A stretch of DNA of 64,000 bases from CAZQQN01 sp964549595 (GTDB lineage Bacteria > Bacteroidota > Bacteroidia > CAILMK01 > CAYYUA01), in the NCBI GenBank assembly GCA_964549595.1, contig CAZJWK010000001.1, positions 1 to 64,000 on the forward strand, written 5' to 3'. The notes under the pieces were generated by a model. That model was not told the origin of the DNA, did not search any database, and saw nothing but the letters and a program-made list of their open reading frames with translations. Position numbers and translations under genes: made by a program. Positions 34,768 to 42,848 of this stretch are shown here, one piece after another (positions within the stretch are counted from its first letter, which is position 1; each line of letters begins with the position of its first letter).

Positions 34768-36075
34768 TTGATTTACTTGGTAACAAATCATTTCTCTCCT
34801 CGCATTGAATACATTGCCAACCTTGTTTTTGACCAAATTTTAGGAGCCGATTTTCACCTGACAGAGCCTGGTGAGGCCAAACTTTTGCCCGAATCTGCCA
34901 TGATAATCAATTATTCAGGAACAAATATCGAGCATGCCCTCTCAATTCCTAATTGTGGTTTACTGGAGGAGGATCATATAAGAAGTCAAGAACCTGATTT
35001 GACATGGAACAATTCAATACCCCTTTTATTTCCTGATGAGCGAAAAGGCTTTGATCTCTCTTTTGACATTTTGTCAGCTTGTTTTTACCTGGCTACTGGT
35101 TATGCTTATTACCAAATTGACCAATATGATGAACATGGTCGGTACGATGAAAACGCATTGTTTACTTACCGCCATCAACTTACCCTTTATCCCTGGGTTC
35201 ATCATTTTTGTGATTGGCTGGCCAGTGTATTAAAAGATCATGCAGGCGAAATATTCCTAAACCCTACCCAGGCTGATTATGAGATAACCTGGGATATAGA
35301 CAACCCTTGGTTTTTTAAAAATAAGCCCTTCAAAAATAAGCTAGGCAGCATTTTTAAACAGCTTATAAAAGGGAAACCCGGAGCGCTCAAAGAGCGAATC
35401 GATGTTTTACGTAATGGAAAACAGGATCCATATAGTACTTATGAACAAATCATAGATTATTCCCCTAAAAGCAGAACCACTTTATTTTTTCTCATCAATG
35501 GGCAAAGCAGATTTGATAGTACATTCGACCTTAACAACCCTGCTTACGTAAGTCTAATTCATTGTTTGGCAAAGGAAGGCTATTCCATTGGTATACATCC
35601 CTCCTATGATACCGTTAATAACCCGGATTTAATCCTTAAGGAAAAATCCGCTCTGGAACAAACTTTAAACCAACCTGTACACCAGTCCCGACAGCATTAC
35701 TTGAAATTCCACATGCCTGATACTTTTGAAGTCCTTGAGAAAGCAGGTATTACAGAGGATTACACGCTTTGCCCCATCCAACAGGGCGGCTTTTTACTGG
35801 GTATGGCTAAGCCTTTTGAATGGTTCAATCTTCGCCAAAATGCATTGAGTAACTTAACCATCAAACCCACTATGGTCATGGACCGAACCCTTCAAAAATA
35901 CTTGGCTCTTAACCCAATGGAGGGATCTCAATATTTAGAAACCCTTTGGCAGACCACTTATAAGGTCGGTGGGAAATTCATAATATTGCTTCACAATGAA
36001 GCCCTGAGCAATAAATGGGAATGGGAAGGTTGGCAGCCCATTTTCCAGGATTTTCTGGCTAAATTGAACCAATAA
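34768..36075 (+). CDS. polysaccharide deacetylase-like protein with DUF7033 N-terminal region, TTG start
   Basis: 435 aa. The protein appears to start with TTG at 34768: MIYLVTNHFSPRIEYIANLV is a natural N-terminus, while the next in-frame ATG would delete 44 conserved-looking residues. The first half is the region called DUF7033 in Bacteroidota. The second half is a NodB-like fold: ITWDIDNPW (metal Asp), GIHPSYDT (metal His), the SRQHYLKFHMPDTFEVLEKA and GFLLGMAKPFEWFN segments. It would remove acetyl groups from a cell-surface sugar polymer. It has no signal peptide, so the substrate may be a cytoplasmic precursor. A FemAB-like gene follows 33 bases later. Confidence 0.7.
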   Translation: MIYLVTNHFSPRIEYIANLVFDQILGADFHLTEPGEAKLLPESAMIINYSGTNIEHALSIPNCGLLEEDHIRSQEPDLTWNNSIPLLFPDERKGFDLSFDILSACFYLATGYAYYQIDQYDEHGRYDENALFTYRHQLTLYPWVHHFCDWLASVLKDHAGEIFLNPTQADYEITWDIDNPWFFKNKPFKNKLGSIFKQLIKGKPGALKERIDVLRNGKQDPYSTYEQIIDYSPKSRTTLFFLINGQSRFDSTFDLNNPAYVSLIHCLAKEGYSIGIHPSYDTVNNPDLILKEKSALEQTLNQPVHQSRQHYLKFHMPDTFEVLEKAGITEDYTLCPIQQGGFLLGMAKPFEWFNLRQNALSNLTIKPTMVMDRTLQKYLALNPMEGSQYLETLWQTTYKVGGKFIILLHNEALSNKWEWEGWQPIFQDFLAKLNQ

Positions 36076-36108
36076 TCATTCATAAGTAAAGGCTATCGGC
36101 ATAGAATA

Positions 36109-37077
36109 ATGGATGTAAAACGGCTTCCTAATGAACAAATAAACCGAAAAGCGTGGGATACTTTTGTAGCCGGCTCGCCACAGGGTTCTGTTTATGCTTT
36201 GTCTTCCTTTCTTGATAAGGTATTCCCGGATTGGGAAGGCCTGATATACCCAAAAGAAGAAAAATGGTTAGCCATATGGCCGATATTTCCTAACAAAAAG
36301 GGATTCATCAAAACAAACCTTCAACCCCCTTTCACCCAGCATGCCGGAATCATGTTTTGTCTTCCGGAAGGTGATACCTCCCACCAACATTACCAAATAA
36401 AATGCGACATTTTAAAAGCTTTTTTACGCCAATTGCCTCCTTTTCATTTATTCAGCTTAAACTTTTCTCCCCAATTTGATTACCCCTTGCCTTTTTATTG
36501 GGAGGGGTATAAATTACATACCCGCTACACCTACCAGGTGGATTTATTAAACGAGCCTCCTGCCTTCCATCAATTACGCGAAAATCACCAGCGAACCATA
36601 AAAAAAGCCCTGAAAAAAAACCTTCAACCAGAGAAAATAAAGGAATTGAAAGCCTTCATGGGTTTAGTGAGGAGTAACCTGGTTAAAAACCAAAAAGTCC
36701 TTGATCAAAAGGGCTATGCAGTCTTGGAAAAATTGACCGGTCAAATGCTTAAACAAGGCAAGGCTTTTTTAAAAGGCATCAGGAATGAAGATGGCTATTT
36801 AGAAGCAGCAATGCTTTTTATGGCTTTTGAAAATAAGCTTTATTACCTCATAGGAACAGCAACTCCCGAGGCTAAAAACAAAGGAGCCATGGCATTATTG
36901 CTTTGGCAGGCCCTTGAAGAAGCTTATGGTCAATATGAGGTCTTTGATTTTGAAGGGTCAATGATCCCATCCATTGAGCACTTTTTTCGGGGTTTCGGGG
37001 CAAAACCGGTTCCCTATCTTTGCATCTACAAAAATCAATTACCTTTGCAACCACTATGGGCAATGTTCGGGTATTAA
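36109..37077 (+). CDS. FemAB/GNAT-fold acyltransferase-like protein
   Basis: 322 aa. Two GNAT-like halves are seen: N-terminal AWDTFVAGSPQGSVYALS with LAIWPIFPNK, and the C-terminal half with HQRTIKKALKKNLQPEKI, AMLFMAFENKLYYLIGTA, NKGAMALLLWQALEEAYG and FDFEGSMIPSIEHFFRGFGA. This is the layout of FemX-type transferases and related lipid II or polysaccharide aminoacyl/acyltransferases. It is probably a membrane-surface or cell-wall modification enzyme, in one transcript with the DUF7033 protein. Its last 22 bases overlap the upp start, and two promoter-like boxes for upp lie inside its 3-prime end. Confidence 0.7.
   Translation: MDVKRLPNEQINRKAWDTFVAGSPQGSVYALSSFLDKVFPDWEGLIYPKEEKWLAIWPIFPNKKGFIKTNLQPPFTQHAGIMFCLPEGDTSHQHYQIKCDILKAFLRQLPPFHLFSLNFSPQFDYPLPFYWEGYKLHTRYTYQVDLLNEPPAFHQLRENHQRTIKKALKKNLQPEKIKELKAFMGLVRSNLVKNQKVLDQKGYAVLEKLTGQMLKQGKAFLKGIRNEDGYLEAAMLFMAFENKLYYLIGTATPEAKNKGAMALLLWQALEEAYGQYEVFDFEGSMIPSIEHFFRGFGAKPVPYLCIYKNQLPLQPLWAMFGY
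37015..37047 (+). promoter_or_regulatory. promoter of upp inside the end of the FemAB-like gene
   Basis: Two TAnnTTTG boxes, TATCTTTG (37015-37022) and TACCTTTG (37040-37047), lie before the upp ATG at 37056. The TTTG of the first box sits 17 bases before the second and could serve as its -33 element. The transcript would have almost no leader. Confidence 0.5.
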
Positions 37078-37706
37078 ACGAAACACCTAGCTACCTCAAC
37101 AAAATCCTTGAGGAAATTCGTGACCAAAACATCCAGCAGGATAGGTTAAGGTTTCGGACTAACCTGGAAAAGGCCGGAGAAATCATGGCCTATGAGATCA
37201 GCCGGGATTTTGAATACAAACCCCGGCAAATTCAAACCCCTTTAGGCGATACGGAATTACAAGTACCCAATGACGACTTGGTTATTTGCTCAATTTTGAG
37301 GGCAGCCATTCCCATGCACAACGGTGTTTTAAGAATACTGGATCAGGCAGATAATGGTTTCATTTCAGCTTATCGTCACCACACTGATGAAAAAAAGTTT
37401 GAAATACGATTGGAATATTTGGCCGCTCCTGAGATGGAAGGAAAAACCCTTCTCTTGATAGACCCCATGTTGGCCACAGGCAGAAGCATGACGATTAGCT
37501 ATCAATCATTGGTTGAGCAAAAAGGCACGCCTGATAAAGTTATACTGGCAGGGCTTATTGGTAGTGAAGAGGGTTTGGATTATGTCCAATCTAAAATACC
37601 AAAAGCCCAGGTTTATCTGGCTGCTTTGGACGGCGAGCTAACCGCCAAATCCTTTATAGTACCTGGATTGGGGGATGCCGGGGATTTGGCATTCGGAGAA
37701 AAATAA
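37056..37706 (+). CDS. upp: uracil phosphoribosyltransferase
   Basis: 216 aa from the ATG at 37056; upstream in-frame ATG at 37020 lies inside the preceding gene and adds nothing conserved. It makes UMP from uracil and PRPP in pyrimidine salvage. The PRPP-binding loop is LLIDPMLATGRSM, the uracil-binding region is near SILRAAIPMHNGVL, and the flexible loop YRHHTDEK and the C-terminal PGLGDAGDLAFGEK are as in Upp. The last 22 bases of the FemAB-like gene overlap it, but it has its own -7 boxes. Confidence 0.95.
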   Translation: MGNVRVLNETPSYLNKILEEIRDQNIQQDRLRFRTNLEKAGEIMAYEISRDFEYKPRQIQTPLGDTELQVPNDDLVICSILRAAIPMHNGVLRILDQADNGFISAYRHHTDEKKFEIRLEYLAAPEMEGKTLLLIDPMLATGRSMTISYQSLVEQKGTPDKVILAGLIGSEEGLDYVQSKIPKAQVYLAALDGELTAKSFIVPGLGDAGDLAFGEK

Positions 37707-37751
37707 AACCTTTCAAAAGTATTCAAAAATTTTTTTCATAATTTTATCACC

Positions 37752-38225
37752 ATGTTGGCAGAGCTTTTAAAAGCGCTTTCAGTATTAGGCCTTTCCTCCA
37801 CCAAATTCATGATGGGAACAGGATTGGTGATGGTCTATGCTTACAACTTTTGGGTATCATTTCTGCTGACTTTTCTGGGAGGAATGGGTGGTTTTTTTGT
37901 CTTCATTGTTTTCAGTAAATCCATGCTAAACCTGAACAGGCGCTGGCGAGCCAAACGTAACCTTCCGCTTTTTACCCGTCATCATCGCGTTCTGGTAAAA
38001 ATACGTAAAAATTGCGGATTGCCCAGTATTGCTTTTTTAACACCCATTTTCCTGACAGTGCCGGTAGGCACCTTTATGGCCGTCTCCCTGGCTCCAAGTA
38101 GAAAAAGCCTTTTTTTCTACATGACTTCGGCTTTTTTGGTATGGTCCTTAATATTTAACGGAAGTTTTAGTTGGTTAGGGGTTGATTTACAAGCCTGGTT
38201 TTGGCAAATAATAGGCTTGGATTAA
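37752..38225 (+). CDS. small membrane protein of unknown function
   Basis: 157 aa with three or four hydrophobic segments (about 10-55, 92-112 and 122-152) separated by a basic loop (RRWRAKRNLPLFTRHHRVLV). The segment GLPSIAFLTPIFLTVPVGTF may be conserved across members. I do not recognise the family with confidence; small multidrug-export-like proteins have a similar size and pattern. It lies 45 bases after upp and may be cotranscribed. Confidence 0.5.
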   Translation: MLAELLKALSVLGLSSTKFMMGTGLVMVYAYNFWVSFLLTFLGGMGGFFVFIVFSKSMLNLNRRWRAKRNLPLFTRHHRVLVKIRKNCGLPSIAFLTPIFLTVPVGTFMAVSLAPSRKSLFFYMTSAFLVWSLIFNGSFSWLGVDLQAWFWQIIGLD

Positions 38226-38382
38226 ATACCCCTAAATACACTTCCTTTTTAGCATATGACCTTTAACCAATCCTAAGTAAAAATCCAGGATTAAAAATGA
38301 CCCAAGCTTCCATTGAAAGATTATCAAAAAATTCCTCCAGAGCCCCCCTAAAAACAAGATGAGCTTGGGCCATTTTCAGAAA

Positions 38383-38664
38383 TTATTCTTGTAGACTCTT
38401 CAAAATATCCCCTAAACCAATCCGCTTAAGATACGGGCTTTCCGGATTTAACTTTTTAAAACTTCGGATCTTTATGATAGACCGCCATTCCCGGTGGTAC
38501 CACATTTCCACGTAGAAGTTCCGTACCGCATAAAGCGCAATACCATAGTAGTATTCTTCAATGCTCATTAGAAAACGCCCAATTTGAGGGGTACAATGGC
38601 ATTTGACACGTACCGGCAACCGGTTAAATTGTTCCAAATTCACAAGCACACATATTTTTGCCAT
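38383..38664 (-). CDS. conserved hypothetical protein, small
   Basis: 93 aa. MAKICVLVNLEQFNRLPVRV, RFLMSIEEYYYGIALYAVRN and YVEMWYHREWRSIIKIRSFK give a regular alpha-beta sequence with no signal or membrane segment. The composition is protein-like and the frame is not shadowed by another gene. I do not recognise a family. It is isolated between small intergenic stretches, downstream of metE on the same strand. Confidence 0.5.
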   Translation of the reverse strand: MAKICVLVNLEQFNRLPVRVKCHCTPQIGRFLMSIEEYYYGIALYAVRNFYVEMWYHREWRSIIKIRSFKKLNPESPYLKRIGLGDILKSLQE

Positions 38665-38701
38665 TAACGCAACAGATTAGATTCAAACAGGAGCTTATTT
38701 T

Positions 38702-38737
38702 GGAAATGGTGCAAGGATGACCCATTACACCATTTCC
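38702..38737. repeat. 10-bp inverted repeat downstream of metE
   Basis: GGAAATGGTG (38702-38711) pairs perfectly with CACCATTTCC (38728-38737) around a 16-base loop, 41 bases past the metE stop. Neither strand has a T-tract after the stem, so it is not a textbook intrinsic terminator; it could protect the mRNA end or mark a protein site. Confidence 0.45.
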
Positions 38738-38777
38738 TATTTCTGACAATTAAAATAACCCCCGATTACTTACCCTT

Positions 38778-41096
38778 TTAAGCTTCAGTTTCAACGGTTT
38801 CCCGCAGTTCCCTGGCTGCTTGCACCATATTTCGCAAAGCGCCTTCAGTTTCTTCCCAATTACGGGTTTTCAAACCACAATCGGGATTAACCCATAAGTT
38901 TTCAGCAGGAAGCAAACTGGCTGCTTTTTGAATCAATTGCTCCATTTCGGCTTTGGTGGGAATACGGGGAGAGTGAATATCATAAACACCCGGACCGATC
39001 TCATTGGGATATTGATATTCAACAAAAGCATCCAGCAATTCCATCTGAGAGCGGGATGTTTCAATAGTAATCACATCCGCATCCAGGTTGGCTATGCTTT
39101 CAATGATGTCATTGAATTCGGCATAACACATGTGCGTGTGAATCTGTATTTCATCGCTAACCACAGAGGAAGCCAATCGGAAAGCATTGACTGCCCAATC
39201 CAGGTATTCCTGCCAATCTTCTTTTCGCAAAGGCAACCCTTCACGAAGAGCCGGTTCATCAATCTGTATGACTTTTATGCCTGCTTCCTCGAGGTCTTTT
39301 ACCTCATCTCTTATAGCCAGTCCGATTTGGTAAGCCGTTTCAGATTTGGGTTGGTCATCCCGGACAAAAGACCATTGAAGCATGGTAACCGGACCGGTTA
39401 ACATGCCTTTGACAGGCTTATCAGTGAGGGATTGGGCATACTTAATCCAATCAACGGTCATGGGGTTTTTCCGCTCGACATCACCGTAAATAATGGGCGG
39501 TTTAACGCAACGAGTGCCAAAGCTCTGAACCCAACCAAACTGGGTGAAAACGTAGCCTTCCAGTTTTTCTCCGAAATATTCGACCATGTCATTGCGCTCA
39601 AATTCACCATGAACAAGGACGTCCAAGCCAATGTCTTCCTGCCAGTCGATGGCTTTTTTAGTAGCATCTTTCAGGGCTGCCTGATATTGGGCTTCTGTAA
39701 TTTCGCCTTTCTTCCATTGCTGCCTTAACTTTCGAATATTCTGAGTTTGGGGAAAAGATCCGATGGTAGTGGTTGGGAATTTCGGAAGGCTAAGGTTTTG
39801 ATGCTGTTGCTCCCTTCGTTCCGGGAAAGGATGTTCCCTTTTAAAATCCCTGGCTTTTACGCTACTGGCACGTTCCTTAATGCGGGCATTATGGATTAAA
39901 TGACTCTCTTGCCTGCTTTTAATGGCTTTTCGGTTTGCTTCCAGGTGTTGTTGATAGTGATCTTTTTTGTCAGGATCAGCCAACGCACCAAGAATGGCTA
40001 CTTCTTGTGATTTTTGCTTGGCAAAAGCAAGCCAGTTTTTAATTTCAGGGGTCAGTACATCTTCCTTACTTTCTAAGTCCAAATCATAGGGCGAAAGCAA
40101 TAAAGAGCAGGAAGGAGCCACCATGACCCTTTCCTTGCCCAAATGTTTCACAGCTTGGTTAATAAAGGTGAGGGAATGGTCAAACTCGTTTTTCCAAACA
40201 TTCCGGCCATTTACCACGCCCAGAGACAGGGACATGTTTTCAGGAAGTTGGGGAAGCACTTTATCAAGGCTTTCAGGTGCTTTCACCAGATCAATATGAA
40301 GGGCATCAACAGGGAGGGATGCTGCCAATTCAGTATTTTCTCGTAATCCCTGGAAATAAGTAGTCACCATTATTTTTTGTTGGTCATTTTGCTTACCAAG
40401 GGATTGGTAGGCTTTTTCATAAGCTTTCCTTGTATCATCCCCTAAATTAAGGGCCAGGAAGGGCTCATCCAGCTGAACCCATTCGGCTCCCGCTTCACTA
40501 AGCTTATCCAGAATTTCTTGATAAACAGGTAACAAGTTATCCAGGAGGGACAACCGGTTTACATCTTCTTCTTTTCCCTTGCTAAGCAGTAAAAAGCTGA
40601 CCGGTCCGAGCAGGAAAGGCTTTGCATTGAATCCTTTAGCCTTCGCTTCTTTGAATTCGTCAACCACTTTTTCCGAGTGCAGCTTAAATTCATGCTTATG
40701 GTCCAATTCGGGTACAATATAATGGTAGTTGGTATCAAACCACTTGGTCATTTCCATGGCGATCACATCGTGCTTTTCATCCTGATAGCCCCTTGCCATG
40801 GCAAAATAAAGGTCAAGATCGGCCATATCCTTATCCTGTTGAATCGATTTATACCGATCGGGAATAGCACCAACGGTAAAAGCCATGTCTAATACATGGT
40901 CGTAGTAAGAAAAGTCGTTAACAGGTATAAGGTCTATACCGGCTTCATACTGGGTTTGCCAATTGTGTTCCCGGATTTGCCTACCGGTTTCCACCAATTC
41001 GGATTGCTGAATTTTTCCTTTCCAATACTTTTCAGCAGCCTTTTTCAATTCTCTTTTGGGACCGATTCGCGGATACCCTAAGTTGTGTGTAATCAT
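38778..41096 (-). CDS. metE: cobalamin-independent methionine synthase
   Basis: 772 aa. It transfers the methyl group of 5-methyltetrahydropteroyl-triglutamate to homocysteine. Start NLGYPRIGPKRELKKAAEKY is the N-terminal family block; the C-terminal catalytic barrel has FPTTTIGSFPQTQNIRKLRQ, LVHGEFERNDMVEYFGEK, IQIDEPALREGLPLR and the zinc ligands in IHTHMCYAEF and VNPDCGLKTR. Length and motifs are complete. A cobalamin riboswitch lies upstream on the same strand, so expression should fall when B12 is available and another route (MetH or uptake) takes over. It has no cotranscribed gene upstream. Confidence 0.97.
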   Translation of the reverse strand: MITHNLGYPRIGPKRELKKAAEKYWKGKIQQSELVETGRQIREHNWQTQYEAGIDLIPVNDFSYYDHVLDMAFTVGAIPDRYKSIQQDKDMADLDLYFAMARGYQDEKHDVIAMEMTKWFDTNYHYIVPELDHKHEFKLHSEKVVDEFKEAKAKGFNAKPFLLGPVSFLLLSKGKEEDVNRLSLLDNLLPVYQEILDKLSEAGAEWVQLDEPFLALNLGDDTRKAYEKAYQSLGKQNDQQKIMVTTYFQGLRENTELAASLPVDALHIDLVKAPESLDKVLPQLPENMSLSLGVVNGRNVWKNEFDHSLTFINQAVKHLGKERVMVAPSCSLLLSPYDLDLESKEDVLTPEIKNWLAFAKQKSQEVAILGALADPDKKDHYQQHLEANRKAIKSRQESHLIHNARIKERASSVKARDFKREHPFPERREQQHQNLSLPKFPTTTIGSFPQTQNIRKLRQQWKKGEITEAQYQAALKDATKKAIDWQEDIGLDVLVHGEFERNDMVEYFGEKLEGYVFTQFGWVQSFGTRCVKPPIIYGDVERKNPMTVDWIKYAQSLTDKPVKGMLTGPVTMLQWSFVRDDQPKSETAYQIGLAIRDEVKDLEEAGIKVIQIDEPALREGLPLRKEDWQEYLDWAVNAFRLASSVVSDEIQIHTHMCYAEFNDIIESIANLDADVITIETSRSQMELLDAFVEYQYPNEIGPGVYDIHSPRIPTKAEMEQLIQKAASLLPAENLWVNPDCGLKTRNWEETEGALRNMVQAARELRETVETEA

Positions 41097-41216
41097 AGGT
41101 TTTCAATTTTTTGATTTGACAAAAAACCTACGATGCCCGCGAAAAAAAGTTACGATAAGGACGGCGAAGTGCTTTTAGGCAGGATTTAAAAGACTAAAAG
41201 CCAAGTCAACAATTCC

Positions 41217-41250
41217 TTAACGTTGCTTCGGATCGCGGAAGCATCGTTAA
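41217..41250 (-). promoter_or_regulatory. expression-platform hairpin between the riboswitch and metE
   Basis: TTAACG and TGCTTC pair with GAAGCA and CGTTAA in a strong interrupted stem (41217-41250), starting at the 3-prime edge of the riboswitch aptamer. No T-tract follows, so it is not a simple terminator. It may be part of the switch controlling the metE message, for instance as anti-sequestor. Confidence 0.4.
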
Positions 41251-41251
41251 C

Positions 41252-41440
41252 ACAGGCAAGGCAAGTCTCCTGGCTTATAACCTTTTTGACCGCCTTCCCA
41301 TCCGCCGGTTAGCGAACAGTGGCTTATATGGCCAAAAATCCGGTTAATCACAGTTGCGCGTCAGCTCAGGAATTTCCGACCAATGACGAATCACCTGATT
41401 CCTTTTTAATCCCTTGTTAAAAAGGGAACCCTCCCTGTCG
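41252..41440 (-). promoter_or_regulatory. cobalamin riboswitch aptamer upstream of metE
   Basis: Reading the minus strand: AGGAATCAGGTGATTCG, then CCTGAGCTGACGCGCAACTG, GCCACTG, GGGAAGGCGG and the B12 box AAGCCAGGAGACTTGCCT. These are the standard conserved blocks of cobalamin riboswitches in order. The ACAGG near 41434-41438 pairs with CCTGT near 41252-41256 as helix P1. It lies 155 bases before the metE ATG. This is the usual logic: adenosyl- or methylcobalamin binding lowers expression of the B12-independent enzyme. The ends given are approximate. Confidence 0.92.
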
Positions 41441-41572
41441 GTTTTTAAAAGAACAATTTCATTTTAGTAACAAGCACAAATCTAAAGGGTTTCGTTGGAA
41501 AAGAAAATTCAATTAAAACATATTTTAGAAAAACCAGCATGCCCCTTCGATAAATCTCCCTGAAAAATTCAC

Positions 41573-42289
41573 CTATTGGCGAAGGCTTGTTAAAAATTCC
41601 ATAACATCAGACCTTTCCTCAAATTCCACCCGTTTATGAGTTTCCGGAACACGCATTGTGAAATAATGCTTTTCCGGTTTTTCGTCCATTATCAATTGAG
41701 CCTTGAAACCCATAGAAAACCCTTTAGAGCCTTCTTTTTCTATAATGAGATGAAGGGGTAATCTATTTATTTTATCCGGAAGAAATGGGAAGCATTGATT
41801 GGGAAGTTTGATTTTTTCTGCTACCCAAACCACTAAATTCGGTTCTTCCTCAGTGATGACACGAATCCTTCGGGCCTTAAGCCCTGATATTTGCTTCTTA
41901 TTTTTGGTTACTTGTATCCTTTTGAAATCCATTGTGAAAGTCTGAATAAATTGATCCAAAGCATACTTCTGAGCAAACCTAAAGGTGTCAAAATTGACCA
42001 TATACAATACGCTGTCATTGTTCGATACAAACTTCTTTTTAACATTCATACTGTAAGTACTAAACCATCCATTTCTTTTCCAGCCATACTTTAAATAAAA
42101 GTGCTTTGTTAAAGGGTTAGAAGGTGGGGCCATATCATTTTTGAATTCTACTTTGTACTTAATAATGCCAGTGTTCCAAGAGGAATCATTCTTCCGGATA
42201 ACTTTTAAATCAAAAGAATTAGTATCCCATGAACGATAAATTAGGACAATGAAAACAATGATAGCAAGAAATGACAAAAATTTTTTCAT
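41573..42289 (-). CDS. membrane-anchored or secreted protein of unknown function
   Basis: 238 aa. A single hydrophobic N-terminus (LSFLAIIVFIVLIYRSW) is a signal anchor or uncleaved signal. The rest alternates strands with charged residues: GIIKYKVEFKND, YSMNVKKKFVSNNDSVLYMV, LKARRIRVITEEEPNLVVWV, LPNQCFPFLPD, HYFTMRVPETHKRVEFEE. The pattern KARRI...VVWVAEKIKLP resembles the GLPGLI/DUF4412 beta-sandwich proteins of Bacteroidota, but the resemblance is loose. It is possibly periplasmic. It lies 53 bases downstream of dtd on the same strand. Confidence 0.5.
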   Translation of the reverse strand: MKKFLSFLAIIVFIVLIYRSWDTNSFDLKVIRKNDSSWNTGIIKYKVEFKNDMAPPSNPLTKHFYLKYGWKRNGWFSTYSMNVKKKFVSNNDSVLYMVNFDTFRFAQKYALDQFIQTFTMDFKRIQVTKNKKQISGLKARRIRVITEEEPNLVVWVAEKIKLPNQCFPFLPDKINRLPLHLIIEKEGSKGFSMGFKAQLIMDEKPEKHYFTMRVPETHKRVEFEERSDVMEFLTSLRQ

Positions 42290-42342
42290 GGCATTACCAT
42301 GTATATGGATTTTTATTCAACCCATTGGCCCTAAAATACCCC

Positions 42343-42795
42343 TCATTCTCTCTGCTTAGAATCCAGCCAAATCGTAACCGGACCTTCATTGGTCAGGCTT
42401 ACATCCATTTGAGCACCAAATTCCCCTGTGGCTATTTTTTTATCAATGGCCTCTTCGCATTGCTTAATGAAAGATTCATATAATGGAATGGCCGTATCAG
42501 GATTGGCTGCCCTGATGAAAGAAGGTCGGTTGCCTTTTTTGGTACTGGCATGGAGGGTAAACTGACTGATTATCATTAAATCACCACCGACTGATTTCAG
42601 GTTCAGGTTCATTTTGCCTTCCTCATCTTCAAAAATTCGCATGTTGGTGATCTTTTTAACCAACCACCGGATATCTTCTTCGGCATCAGCTTCCTCAATA
42701 CCAAGGAAGATAACAAACCCCCTTGAGATCCTGCCGTTTTCAGTACCCTCTATTGCCACATTAGCGGTTTTAACCTTTTGGATCAATGCTCGCAT
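42343..42795 (-). CDS. dtd: D-aminoacyl-tRNA deacylase
   Basis: 150 aa. It hydrolyses D-amino acids wrongly attached to tRNA. The sequence MRALIQKVKTANVAIEG is the family start, the active-site motif SQFTL is in MIISQFTLHAST, and the cross-subunit motif NxGPVT is in LTNEGPVTIWLDSK near the C-terminus. Length is normal (about 145-150 aa). It is on the same strand as the anchored hypothetical downstream. Confidence 0.95.
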   Translation of the reverse strand: MRALIQKVKTANVAIEGTENGRISRGFVIFLGIEEADAEEDIRWLVKKITNMRIFEDEEGKMNLNLKSVGGDLMIISQFTLHASTKKGNRPSFIRAANPDTAIPLYESFIKQCEEAIDKKIATGEFGAQMDVSLTNEGPVTIWLDSKQRE

Positions 42796-42848
42796 GGACT
42801 CCTTTTCTAATGAAGACCAAATGTCGTAATAATTGCGGATAGTGCAAG

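Noticed and set aside
41171..41201. GCTTTTAG/CTAAAAGC inverted repeat between the B12 riboswitch and metE
   Set aside because: A weak AT-rich stem without T-tract; the hairpin at 41217-41250 is more convincing as a part of the switch.
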